Source: Okapia johnstoni
Taxonomy: Eukaryota > Chordata > Mammalia > Artiodactyla > Giraffidae
Direction of reading: 5' to 3'
Length of the DNA: 64,000 bases
Assembly: GCA_024291935.2 (NCBI GenBank)
Contig: JAGTYA010000024.1
Location: 9,362,001 to 9,426,000, forward strand
Below the pieces are notes generated by a model that saw only the letters and a program-made list of their open reading frames with translations, had not been told where the DNA came from and did not search any database. Positions 1 to 9,186 of the stretch are shown here, in pieces. The position numbers and the translations under genes are program-made. How positions within the stretch are numbered: the stretch's first letter is position 1; every line of letters starts with the position of its first letter.

Positions 1-390
1 AGATGTTAGAGAAAAAAAGTAATACTAACTAGTCTCCTTTTTAACTCATGTTCACTAATTTCAAGTAATACCTAGCTGTCCTACTCTATCTAGTCATTTC
101 AACATAAAAGATTACATTAGACCTTCTTCTTTCTCTTCAAGTCTTTAATATCTTCTGCCCCTCCCTCAATCTAGCTGTTTCTGACAATCTAGGCCCCTGT
201 TGCTTGACAATGTTCACATTTATGGTTCCCATAATGTGCCCTAAATCTTCAGCTTTATCTTCCAGAATTCCCCACCACAAACTCTTTGCTTTAGCCATGC
301 TGGTTTATTTTCTGTCCCCAAATTATAAAATGGGCAATTCTGTTTCCAACATTTTGCTAAGAACTTTGTTCATGTCTGAAATATTCCCAG
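1..390. other. Noncoding flank, nothing recognised
   Basis: AT-rich sequence with no convincing exon, RNA gene or repeat that I can name. Confidence 0.5.
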
Positions 391-428
391 TACTTCCTGG
401 CAGTCCAGTGGTTAAGACCCCATACCAG

Positions 429-477
<49 letters not shown>

Positions 478-555
478 CAGTCCCTGGTTGAAACTTGGGG
501 AACTAGAGAAACTAGGATCCTGCATGCCATGTGGCACAGCCAAAAAAAAAAAAAA
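391..555 (+). mobile_element. CHR SINE carrying an internal (TG)n microsatellite
   Basis: The CHR head (CTTCCTGGCAGTCCAGTGG) starts near 391, is interrupted by about 23 TG units at 430-476, then continues with CCCTGGTTGAAACTTGGGG and GATCCTGCATGCCATGTGG and an A-rich tail at 542-555. Confidence 0.75.
430..476. repeat. (TG)n microsatellite
   Basis: About 23 uninterrupted TG dinucleotides embedded in a SINE. The short repetitive Cys-Val open frames here are artefacts of the repeat. Confidence 0.95.
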
Positions 556-573
556 CAACTTCCCTTCCTTTCC

Positions 574-681
574 TGGGAATTCCCTAGTGGTCCAGTGGTT
601 AGGACATTGTGCTTTCATTGCCATGGGCCTGGGTTTGATCCATTTGGGGAACTAAGATCCCACAAGCTGAAGTGTGGCCAA
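574..681 (+). mobile_element. CHR SINE
   Basis: GGGAATTCCCTAGTGGTCC followed by the box-B-like GGGTTTGATCC and GGGGAACTAAGATCCCAC is typical of the tRNA-derived head of CHR elements. Confidence 0.8.
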
Positions 682-769
682 AGCATACGTATATACATAC
701 ACGAATGAACAAATAAATACTTCCTCTCCTTTCCCTCTGCCTGCCCTTCAAGATTTATTTGAGAGGCTA

Positions 770-1128
770 TTTCATTTGTTTATTCAGTAAACATCAACTG
801 AGTGCTTTCCATGTGCAACATGGCGTCTGGAATATTGGGATATAGTGGAAACAAGCCTGTATTTATGTAGTTTATATTCTAGCAGGAAAATGAAATATTG
901 CACAATGAATGAAAACTTTATTACAATTGTGAGAAGGGCTACAAATATGAGGCACAGGAAAACAGGATAACCTATAATAGGGAAAATTAACTGCTCTGGG
1001 GTATCAGAAAGGGTTTCTTTCAGACATTTATGGAAGACAATACAGTGATATATTAAATCACACAGAACTTTTAATCCAGAAATCCCACTTCTGAGACTTT
1101 ATCATATAACATTAAAAGTACCAGTAGT
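770..1128 (+). mobile_element. Old interspersed repeat, then old L1 ORF2 fragment
   Basis: 770-900 has the phrase order of a common mammalian repeat (start near AGTAAACATCAACTGAGTGC), family not assigned. 1020-1128 resembles the L1 ORF2 3' region (AATCCAGAAATCCCACTTC). The same L1 appears to resume at about 3036. Confidence 0.5.
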
Positions 1129-3035
1129 GAAAGTGGCTCAAAGAGTGACCCTGGCTCCTAGTGAAGTTGCAAGCATTGTAATGTATACTATCCTACAAAG
1201 CCAGGCTGGTGGATTGAGGAAAGGAAATGAAAGTAATCCAGTGTGTCATGAAGAAATATTCAAGTAGGTGGACTCATCATGAGATGCAGAGAACATTCCA
1301 GAGAATTCAGATTTAGGTCCAGTTGCATAATACAAAGTGTCCAGCACATGAAAGCTTGCTATAAGGTCCCAGTGGAAGTCTCCGAGTAAAGTCTTATTCA
1401 TTAATAGGGTTTGGTGAAATGGTTGTTGAACATGGGGCAGTGGCCAGTCCTAGCTTCTCTGAGCACAGTTGGCCAAATCGGCTGATGTGGGGTCCTTTAC
1501 CTATTTGGAGGCAATTTGCTGCATAAGATCTGGTTCTGTTGGTAAAACATCACAGTTGCACTGCTTTGTACCTTGAAATAAAGGTCACCTGTTGTTAGGC
1601 TGAGGACAGAATAGATCATCTTTACATGGGGCAAGACAAGAGCTGGGTCTTGTGAGATAATATGTGATTCTGTTATTGTTGAACCAAAGCTGCAAAAACT
1701 TGAGTATGGTCAATAAAGGCTGTGAAGGACTTGAGGGAGCGGGACACAGAGTAGATTCCAAGACATGTAATGTTTGAAAAGGAAATCTCTTACAGCATCT
1801 ATATGGTAGCCTTGTGCATTATTTCTCCTTTTTCTTTTCTTGACCTGTTGACATTCTCGTTATTACATTGCCTCTGACTGTGCCTTTACTGAAGTCAGAT
1901 TCTTTATGTAGGCCTTGTAACATAATCCACAGACATGGATTAGTTATGGTTCCTTTGATGTTCAGCTGAGTATGGCCAAGACAGCTCTTGTGATTCAGGA
2001 ACAGCACTCTACTGAGCAGAAGTGTGCACTGAAGAGTTCTATTGCTGTGCAGAGTAGAACAGTCCTCAAATGAGCAATAGAGGTGGCCACTAGGCATGGA
2101 CACAAATGTCACGTTCTTAGTTAGGCAGAGGCACAGATCAGTCCTTATCTTGTAATGACACCACCAGGAATTATACCTTTCTGGGTTTTTGGGAATGACA
2201 CTGGCAGATACACATCTGGATCTGTGTGCTGTTTGCTTGCTTTTCCTGGCCCTAACCCAAAAGCCAAATAACATGTACAGGAGACTTCCTAACACCTCTT
2301 GATGGTGGCTGCAATAGGGCCACGGTGGTCAGCTTCCACGGTGATACTGCAGGTAACATTCTCATGGCAGGAAACAGAAGTGTTAAGTTGCTACATCAAG
2401 GGGTGCCTCCTAAATAGCACTGAAGCCTGGTATTTCCATGCCAGAATTACCAATTCAAGAAACAGTCATCGGGAGGAATAGTAGGAATAACAGCCTAGTT
2501 ATACGTGGCTCAGTAATCACAGGCAATTAAGGGCGAGCTCACGCGGGGTAATGTATGAACCAATGGCAGGAGTTCTTTGGGAGATCCTGGAAGACAGGAG
2601 TGTCACATCAGACTGGAGTTTATTCATCTTTGTGTTAACTGCCTTGACTATAGCTAATGGTTCTAAAGCAGCTCTAATAACAGAGATGTCTCATCTCTAA
2701 GATAATGAATATGTCTTCTGTGTCAGGATTACTCAGAGCTCCTTTTTCCTCTTCACAATTCTCACCCTCTAGATGAGCTCCATGGTTGCAAGCTCGTCTT
2801 ATCCTGTCTCTGTCTGAGAGCTAAGCTTACCCACTGAGCTACTACCTCAGGTGTTTTGGAAGTAATTCTTTGAGTAGTGCTGGGGTTTTCATTGCAATCA
2901 GCCACTCCAGGTTCTATCCTGGACATGGCTCTGGTGACCTTGAAGCCATTATTAGGATCCAGGGGGGTAGCTCTGCTCTGCAACTGCTCTGACATTTTTG
3001 GAATCTGACTTTGGGTCCAAGGCATAGTTTTTAGT
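1129..3035 (-). other. Unassigned ~1.9-kb insertion within an old L1
   Basis: This block separates two parts of one old L1 and is not a SINE, BovB or L1 that I recognise. On the minus strand it has interrupted open stretches (about 3079-2762 and 2295-1819) with several Cys and N-glycosylation-like Asn-x-Thr sites. These could reflect a decayed retroviral-like or cellular coding sequence, but I cannot name a family. No LTR pair or poly(A) tail is evident. Confidence 0.35.
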
Positions 3036-3300
3036 GGTAGAAAAACTGGATACAACATGAATGTCCATGAATAAGGCATAGGTTAATTTCTGGTCCTTCT
3101 AGACTATGGAATATTAGATAGCTGATTAGAAATAAATTAGGTCTATATGGTTTATCTTAAAGGATACTGATTATAAAAGCAAATTTCAAATCAGTTTGTT
3201 TAGAAAGAGACCATATTCACAAAAAATAGCATATTGTATTTGAGAGAGTTTGAATATGTTAACATTTTTTCTAAGTTATGGGGAAAAGACTGGGGCCCTC
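3036..3300 (+). mobile_element. Old L1 3' fragment
   Basis: Text such as AACATGAATGTCCATGAATAA followed by TAGACTATGGAATATTAGATAGC resembles the ORF2 C-terminal coding region of old mammalian L1s, continuing the fragment that ends near 1128. Confidence 0.6.
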
Positions 3301-3997
3301 TTTTATAGGATTCCATACTTATAGGAAATGTATTATTAGTTTTTATGTTATAGATCTTTGGATTTCCTTGCTTGTTACAAAATTAGCTGTTATTAAAATT
3401 AATGAAAAAATTTAATTTTGGTACTAAATTTTTCTTAACATATCCAATAGCATCTAATGTAATAAACTTTCTATAAATATTTGTGGAAGGAGAGATGGGG
3501 TTTAAATATCTTTCCTAGGGAGAAAAAGATAACTTTTAAACCATTACTGGTATGATGAAACATTGCAGAACCTCTACACGAACAGTGGGAGGAAGAGAGA
3601 CTTGATCAGGTTGGCAAAATAAAACAGGAAAAAGTGAAAAAGGCAAAGTAAAATGAACAATAGGCTCCAATGGAAGAGATAAGGTCAATAATGCAGTTAC
3701 TCTAATAAATGCAAATAGGTTGAATTTGCCTCTTAAATGAAAAAAAAACTTTAATGTTGGGTGTAAAAACTGACCTAGGTGTTATTCACCTAATCCAGCT
3801 AAATGTTGTGTACCTTTCAAACACACAAAACAAACTGAACACTTAACAAAAAGGATCCTATTCAGGATCCACACACATCATCAAAATATCTTAGAATACA
3901 CTTAGCAAGGTAAGTGTAAGATGTGTATGGATAAAAGCTATAAAACTTTAGTGAGTGTATCAGTTTTCTACTGCTTCAGTAACAAATAGCCACAAAC
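3301..3997. other. AT-rich noncoding sequence
   Basis: No exon or confidently named repeat. 3600-3900 may be old L1-like (AATAGGCTCC, AATAATGCAGTTACTC) but the match is weak. Confidence 0.4.
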
Positions 3998-4604
3998 TTA
4001 TTGTCTTCTTCTCCTTGTTGTTCAGTCACTCAGTCTCGCCCTACTCTTTGCCACCCCATGGACTGCAGCATGCCAGGCTTCCCTGTCCTTCACCATCTCC
4101 TGGAGCTTGCTCAAACTCATTCCACTGAGTCAGCAATGCCATCCAACCGTCTCATCCTCTGTTGTCCTCTTTTCCTCCTGTCTTCATTCTTTCCCAGCAA
4201 CAGGGTCTTTTCTACTGAGTTGGCTCTTTGCATCAGGTGGCCAAAGTATTGGAGCTTCAGCTTCAGCACCAGTCCTTCCAATGAGTATCCAGGACTGATG
4301 TCCTTTAGGATGGACTGGTTGGATCTCCTTGCAGTCCAAGGGACTCTCAAGAGTCTTCTCCAACACTACAGTTCAAAAGCATCAATTCTTCAGCGCTCAG
4401 ACTTCATTATGGTCCAACTCTCACATCCATACATGACTACTGGAAAAACCATAGCTTTGACTATACGGACCTTTGTTGGCAATGTCTGCTTTTTAATATA
4501 CTGTCTAGGCAATCAAAGTTTTTCTTCCAAGGAGCAAGCGTCTTTTAATTTCATGGCTGCAGTCACCATCTGCAGTGATTTTTGAAGCCCAAGAAAATAA
4601 AGTC
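3998..4604 (-). mobile_element. BovB LINE 3' fragment
   Basis: On the minus strand it encodes the C-terminal BovB ORF text (VPWTARRSNQSILKDISPG) and on the + strand shows the standard 3' end TTGTTGTTCAGTCACTCAG. The element is 5'-truncated to about 0.6 kb. Confidence 0.9.
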
Positions 4605-5102
4605 TTAACAGTGTCTTAACCAACCCCAATTTATTAACAGTTCTGTGAGATGGGTCACTGGTCTAAAGTCAAGGTGTCAGCAAGGCTGCCAGTGCATTCT
4701 TTCAGGAGACCTAGGGGCAAATCCCCAACATCCTGCTCAGTCAGGTATTGGAGGAATTCAGTTCTGAAATTGTAGGACTAAGAGCTCTGTTTCCTTGGTG
4801 CTGTCAGCAGGGAGCCATCCTTAGTTCCCACAGACCTCTCTGAGTCCTTGCAGATATTCCATAACATTTCAGAAGCAGCAGTGAAGGGTGGAATTTTGCT
4901 CATGCTTTGAATCTCTCCTCTGATTACATTGGGTTACCCTATATAATGCAGGATGTGATTTTGCATCTTCCCTCCAAAAAGAGAGGCCTTTGTAAAAATC
5001 TCACCCTTGACTTGCAAAACAGCTAATAGAACTATTAGTACTTCTCCTTACAGAAGTGGTAAATTCATTGGATGAAAACTTATTTTAAGGCAACTGTCAT
5101 GT
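4605..5102. other. Unique noncoding sequence
   Basis: No gene, RNA or named repeat recognised in this stretch. Confidence 0.4.
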
Positions 5103-5113
5103 TTATTAACAAT

Positions 5114-5338
5114 CTGTGTGTATGTGTGTGTGTGTGTGAGTCACTCAGTCGTGTCCAACTCTGTGACCCCATGAACTGCAGACCACCAGGCTTCCCTGTC
5201 CATGGAATTCTCCAGGCAAGAATACTGGGATGGATTACCATTCCCTTCTCCAGAGGATCTTCCTGACCCAGGGACTGAATCCTGGTCTCCTGTATCGCAG
5301 GCAGTTTCTTTACCACTTGAGCTACAGGGAAGTCCTTA
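5114..5338 (-). mobile_element. Bov-tA SINE with 11-bp target-site duplication
   Basis: A complete Bov-tA lies in reverse orientation, with a TG-rich end at left and the tRNA-like head (AGGGAAGTCC) at right. TTATTAACAAT flanks it at 5103-5113 and 5339-5349. Confidence 0.9.
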
Positions 5339-5365
5339 TTATTAACAATAAGTATGTCTAAAATG

Positions 5366-7620
5366 GTCATCTGAGTTAAATTCATCCATTCCAGTCCATT
5401 TTAGTTCGCTGATTCCTAAAATGTTGACGTTCTCTCTTGCCATCTCCTGTTTGACCACTTCCAATTTGCCTTGATTCATGGACCTAACATTCCAGGTTCC
5501 TGTGCAATATTGCTCTTTACCGCATCAGACCTTGCTTCCATCACCAGTCACATCCACAACTGGGTGTTGTTTTTGCTTTGGCTCCATCTCTTCATTCTTT
5601 CTGGAGTTATTTATCCATTGATCTCCAGTAGCATATTGGGCACCTACCGACCTGGGGAGTTCATCTTTCAGTGTCCTATCTTTTTGTCTTTTCATACTGT
5701 TATGGGGTTCTCAAGGCAAGAATACTGAAGTGGTTTGCAGTTTCCTTCTCCAGTGAACCACATTTTCTCAGAACTCTCCACCATGACCTGTCTGTCTTGG
5801 GTGGCCCTACACAGTATGGCTCATAGTTTCACTGAGTTAGACAAGGCTGTGGTCCATGTGATTAGATTGGTTAGTTTTCTGTGATTGTGGTTTTCAGTCT
5901 GTCTGCCCTCTGATGGAGAAGGATAAGAAGCTTATGGAAGCCTCCTGATGGGAGACTGACTGAGGGGGAAACTCGGTCTTGTTCTGATGGGTGGGGCCAT
6001 GCTCAGTAAATCTTTAACCCAATTTTCCACTGATGGGTAGAGTTGTGTTCCTCCCTGCTATTTGCCTGGGGCTAAACTATGGTGGAGGTAATGAAGATAA
6101 TGGCGACCTCCTTCAAAAGATCCCATGCATATACTGCTACACTCAGTGCCCCCAACCCTGCAGCAAGCCACCACTGACCCACACCTCTGCTGGGGACTCC
6201 TGGACACTCACAGACAAGTCTGGGCCAGTCTGCTGCACTCAAAATGCCAGCAAATTTGGAAAACTCAGCAGTGGCCACAGGACTGGAAAAGGTCAGTTTT
6301 CATTCCATCCCTAAGAAAGGCAATGCCAAAGAATGCTCAAACTACCGCACAAATGCATTCATCTCACATGCTAGTAAAGTAATGCTCAAAATTCTCCAAG
6401 CCAGGCTTCAACAATATGTGAACTGTGAACTTCCAGATGTTCAAGCTGGTTTTAGAAAAGGCAGAGGAACCAGAGATCAAATTGCCAACATCTGCTGGAT
6501 CATCAAAAAAGCAAGAGAGTTCCAGAAAAACATCTATTTCTGCTTTATTGACTATGCCAAAGCCTTTGACTGTGTGGATCACAACAAACTGTGGAAAATT
6601 CTTAAAAAGATGGGAATACCAGACCACCTGACCTGCTTCTTGAGAAATCTGTATGCAGGTCAGGAAGCAACAGTTAGAACTGGACATGGAACAACAGACT
6701 GGTTCCAAATTGGGAAAGGAGTACATCAAGGCTGTATATTGTCACCCTGCTTATTAAACTTGTATGCAGAGTACATCATGAGAAATGCTGGGCTGGAGGA
6801 AGCACAAGCTGGAATTAAGATCGCCTGGAGAAATACTAGTAACCTCCGATATGCAGATGACACCACCCTTATGGCAGAAAGTGAAGAAGAACTAAAGAGC
6901 CTCTTGATGACAGTGAAAGAGGAGAGTGAAAAGTTGGCTTAAAGTTCAACGTTCAGAAAACTAAGATCATGGCATCTGGTCCCATCACTTCATGGCAACT
7001 AGATGGAGAAACAGTGTAAACAGTGGCTGACTTTATTTTTGGGGGCTCCAAAATCACTGCAGATGGTGACTGCAGCCATGAAATTAAAAGATGTTTACTC
7101 CTTGGTAGGAAAGATATGACCAAACTAGACAGCATATTAAAAAGTAGAGACGTTACTTTGCCAACAAAGGTCCGTCTAGTCAAAGCTATGGTTTTCCCAG
7201 TTGTCATATATGGGTGTGAGAGTTGGACTATAAAGAAAGCTGAGAGACAAAGAATTGATGCTTTTGAACTGTGGTGTTGGAGAAGACTCTTGAGAGTCCC
7301 TTGGACAGCAAGAAGATCCAACCAGTCCATGCTAAAGGAAATCAGTCCTGAATATTCATTGGAAGGACTGTTGCTGAAGCTCCAATGCTTTGGCCACCAG
7401 ATGCGAAGAGCTGACTCAGTTGAAGAGACCCTGATGCTGGGACAGATTGAAGGTGGGAGGAGAAGGGGATGACAGAAGATGAGATGGTTGGATGGCAACA
7501 CCGACTCAATGGACATGAGTTCGAGTGGATTTTGGGAGTTGGTGATGGACAGGGAGGCCTGGTGTGCTGTAGTCCATGGGGTCACAGAGTCGGACACGAT
7601 TGAGCGACTGAACTGAACTG
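5366..7620 (+). mobile_element. BovB (RTE) LINE, 5'-truncated, with 12-bp target-site duplication
   Basis: A 2255-bp BovB is flanked by ATGTCTAAAATG at 5354-5365 and 7621-7632. It includes the noncoding-looking middle text (5480-6240) and a reverse transcriptase region whose open frame runs 6244-6942. Visible motifs include AGFRKGRGTRDQIANICW, FCFIDYAKAFDCVDH, QGCILSPCLLNLYAEY and the catalytic YADD (LRYADDTTLM). The frame is lost near 6940 and resumes at 7023-7472 with the C-terminal part (FPVVIYGCESWTIKKAERQR). It ends in the CTGAACTGAACTG tail typical of BovB. The copy is defective: it lacks the endonuclease start and has a frameshift. Confidence 0.95.
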
Positions 7621-7632
7621 ATGTCTAAAATG

Positions 7633-7999
7633 TATCCTACTTACACATTCTTGGAAGTAAAAGTCATCAGTTTTTAATCCCTAGCACCAAAATAATAATT
7701 GAATACTCTCAGACGTCATTCTGAACCTTCAGACTAAATTAAAGGTCAGCTATGCGTATCTCTGCATTCTGTCTTTACCTTTCTTACTTCTTCTAGCCAA
7801 GACACCTTTTCTAAGATAACGCATGCAATGACACGCTTTCTGTGACGTCTCAGGAGGGCGGCCCACCTTCCGGACACGAGTCAGGAGGAAGTGGCCAATA
7901 AGGGTCCCGGGAGGCATACTCCGAGCCTGCAGCTTCCCAAAAGAGGAGTCCACGCCCCAGTCAATATCGGCCGGGAACAAAGCCCCAGCGACTAGTGTA
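7633..7999. other. RSRP1 upstream flank
   Basis: Unique sequence rising in GC content toward the CpG island from about 7840; no repeat recognised. Confidence 0.45.
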
Positions 8000-8647
8000 A
8001 CCCGCGCGAGGCTGCCTCATCTTCTCCCACTTACAGCCGAAAACCCAAACACCTAGAGGATGATACCCGGATGAAGCGAAGGCGTGCCGGTGCCCTACTT
8101 CCTTGCTTGGGCGCGCATGCGCATCCCAGAGGCCTTTGGGCGAGGCGGAGGGTGGGGCTGGGCGGGTAGAGAGGAGAGCGGCAGTTGGACGAGAAGAGCC
8201 CCGCCCACCACGCAACGTCTCTGCGCACGCGCCGAGCGCCAGCTCTAGACACGTTTGCTGTCGCCCTGTTCAAATCGTGTCAGGACGTCGGACGTGGGAG
8301 TGGTGAGGGTTCGTTTTGGGGAAGAACAGTGAAAACCTCTTCGTCCTTAGCTTCTACAGGAAGGCGTGCGTTGGGCCTTTATCTCATTGAGTGAGGCGTC
8401 GACGGCCTGTGGTGGGTCTTCTGTTGACGGGGTGGCCCTGCGAGTACCTCAAGACGTGTGAGTCCCGGGCCTGTGTGAGCCCCGCGGGTGGGGGAAGGAA
8501 GATGGCCGGGCGGGAAGGCCGGCCGCGGGCGGCGCCACTGCCTAGAGGCCAGGAGGCTAGTTTTCTCCTCGACCCGGGGCCGCCCTCGCGACTCACTTCC
8601 GGAACTTAACTTTTTTTTTGTTTGGTTTCTTTCTCGTTTGTTTTTAG
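8000..8647 (+). promoter_or_regulatory. RSRP1: CpG-rich RSRP1 promoter and 5' untranslated region
   Basis: This GC-rich, CpG-dense block ends at the acceptor in front of the RSRP1 start exon. It carries two good matches to the NRF-1 consensus: a palindromic GCGCATGCGC at 8113-8122 and TGCGCACGCGC at 8222-8232. There is no TATA box at a suitable place, as is usual for housekeeping CpG-island promoters. A pyrimidine tract ending in TTTTTAG at 8641-8647 is a convincing splice acceptor, so at least one noncoding first exon must lie upstream. Candidate donors are GTGAGG at 8303 and the stronger GTGAGT at 8458; I cannot choose between them. The transcription start is not determined. CpG richness continues through the first coding exon to about 9200. 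Confidence 0.75.
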
Positions 8648-8699
8648 GAACTGAGTTTCTGGGAAGGGATACTCGTAGAAAAGTGAGCTGCCGGCCGAG

Positions 8700-9186
8700 A
8701 TGTCCAGCTACGTGAACGACCTGTGGCCGGGTTCGCCGCCCAAGACCTCGCCCTCGTCCTCCTGCTCGGGCCCGTGCAGCCGGCCGTCGTCAGCGTCCGG
8801 GAGCCGCTCTCCGTCCCGTTCCAGTGTCTCGAGCCGGTCGTGGTCCCGGAGCCGCAGCCCGCCCGGCCGGAGGAGCCGCTCCAGGTCTCGCTCCCGAAGG
8901 CGCCACCAGAGGAGGCACCGGCGCTACTCGCGCTCCTGCTCACGGAGCCACTCGCGTTCCCGCAGCCGCCGGTACCGGGAGAGGCGCTTCGGCTCCACCC
9001 GGAGGTCCTACCGGTCCCGCAGCCGCTCTCGCGGCCGCTTGTACTACCGGAGGGCCTACGCCATCGCGCGAGGCCGCCGCTACTACGGCTTCGGCCGCAC
9101 CGTCTACCCGGAGGAGCGCAGAAGCTGGAGGGGGCGATCCGGGAGCAGGTCGCGGAGCCCAACCCCCTTTCGCTTGAGCGAGAAAG
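8700..9186 (+). CDS. RSRP1: RSRP1 coding exon 1 (RS domain)
   Basis: This exon runs from the ATG to the donor GTGAGT at 9187 and encodes 162 residues plus the first base of the Asp163 codon. It contains the whole RS domain. The exon is very GC-rich and is part of the CpG island. The other reading frames here are open only because of the GC-rich RS codons and should not be taken as genes. Confidence 0.95.

Noticed and set aside
1819..2295. 158-residue minus-strand open frame as a host gene
   Set aside because: No start context, splice sites or recognisable family; kept only as part of the unassigned insertion.
5114..5335. tRNA gene signal in SINE heads (here and at many other SINEs)
   Set aside because: The A and B box-like sequences belong to tRNA-derived SINEs; no intact cloverleaf was seen.
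6244..6942. 232-residue open frame with reverse transcriptase motifs as a possible host gene
   Set aside because: It lies wholly in a BovB insertion with target-site duplications and is frameshifted; it is a retrotransposon remnant.
8644..9162. 172-residue minus-strand open frame opposite RSRP1 exon
   Set aside because: It mirrors the GC-rich Arg/Ser codons of the RS domain on the other strand; there is no independent support.
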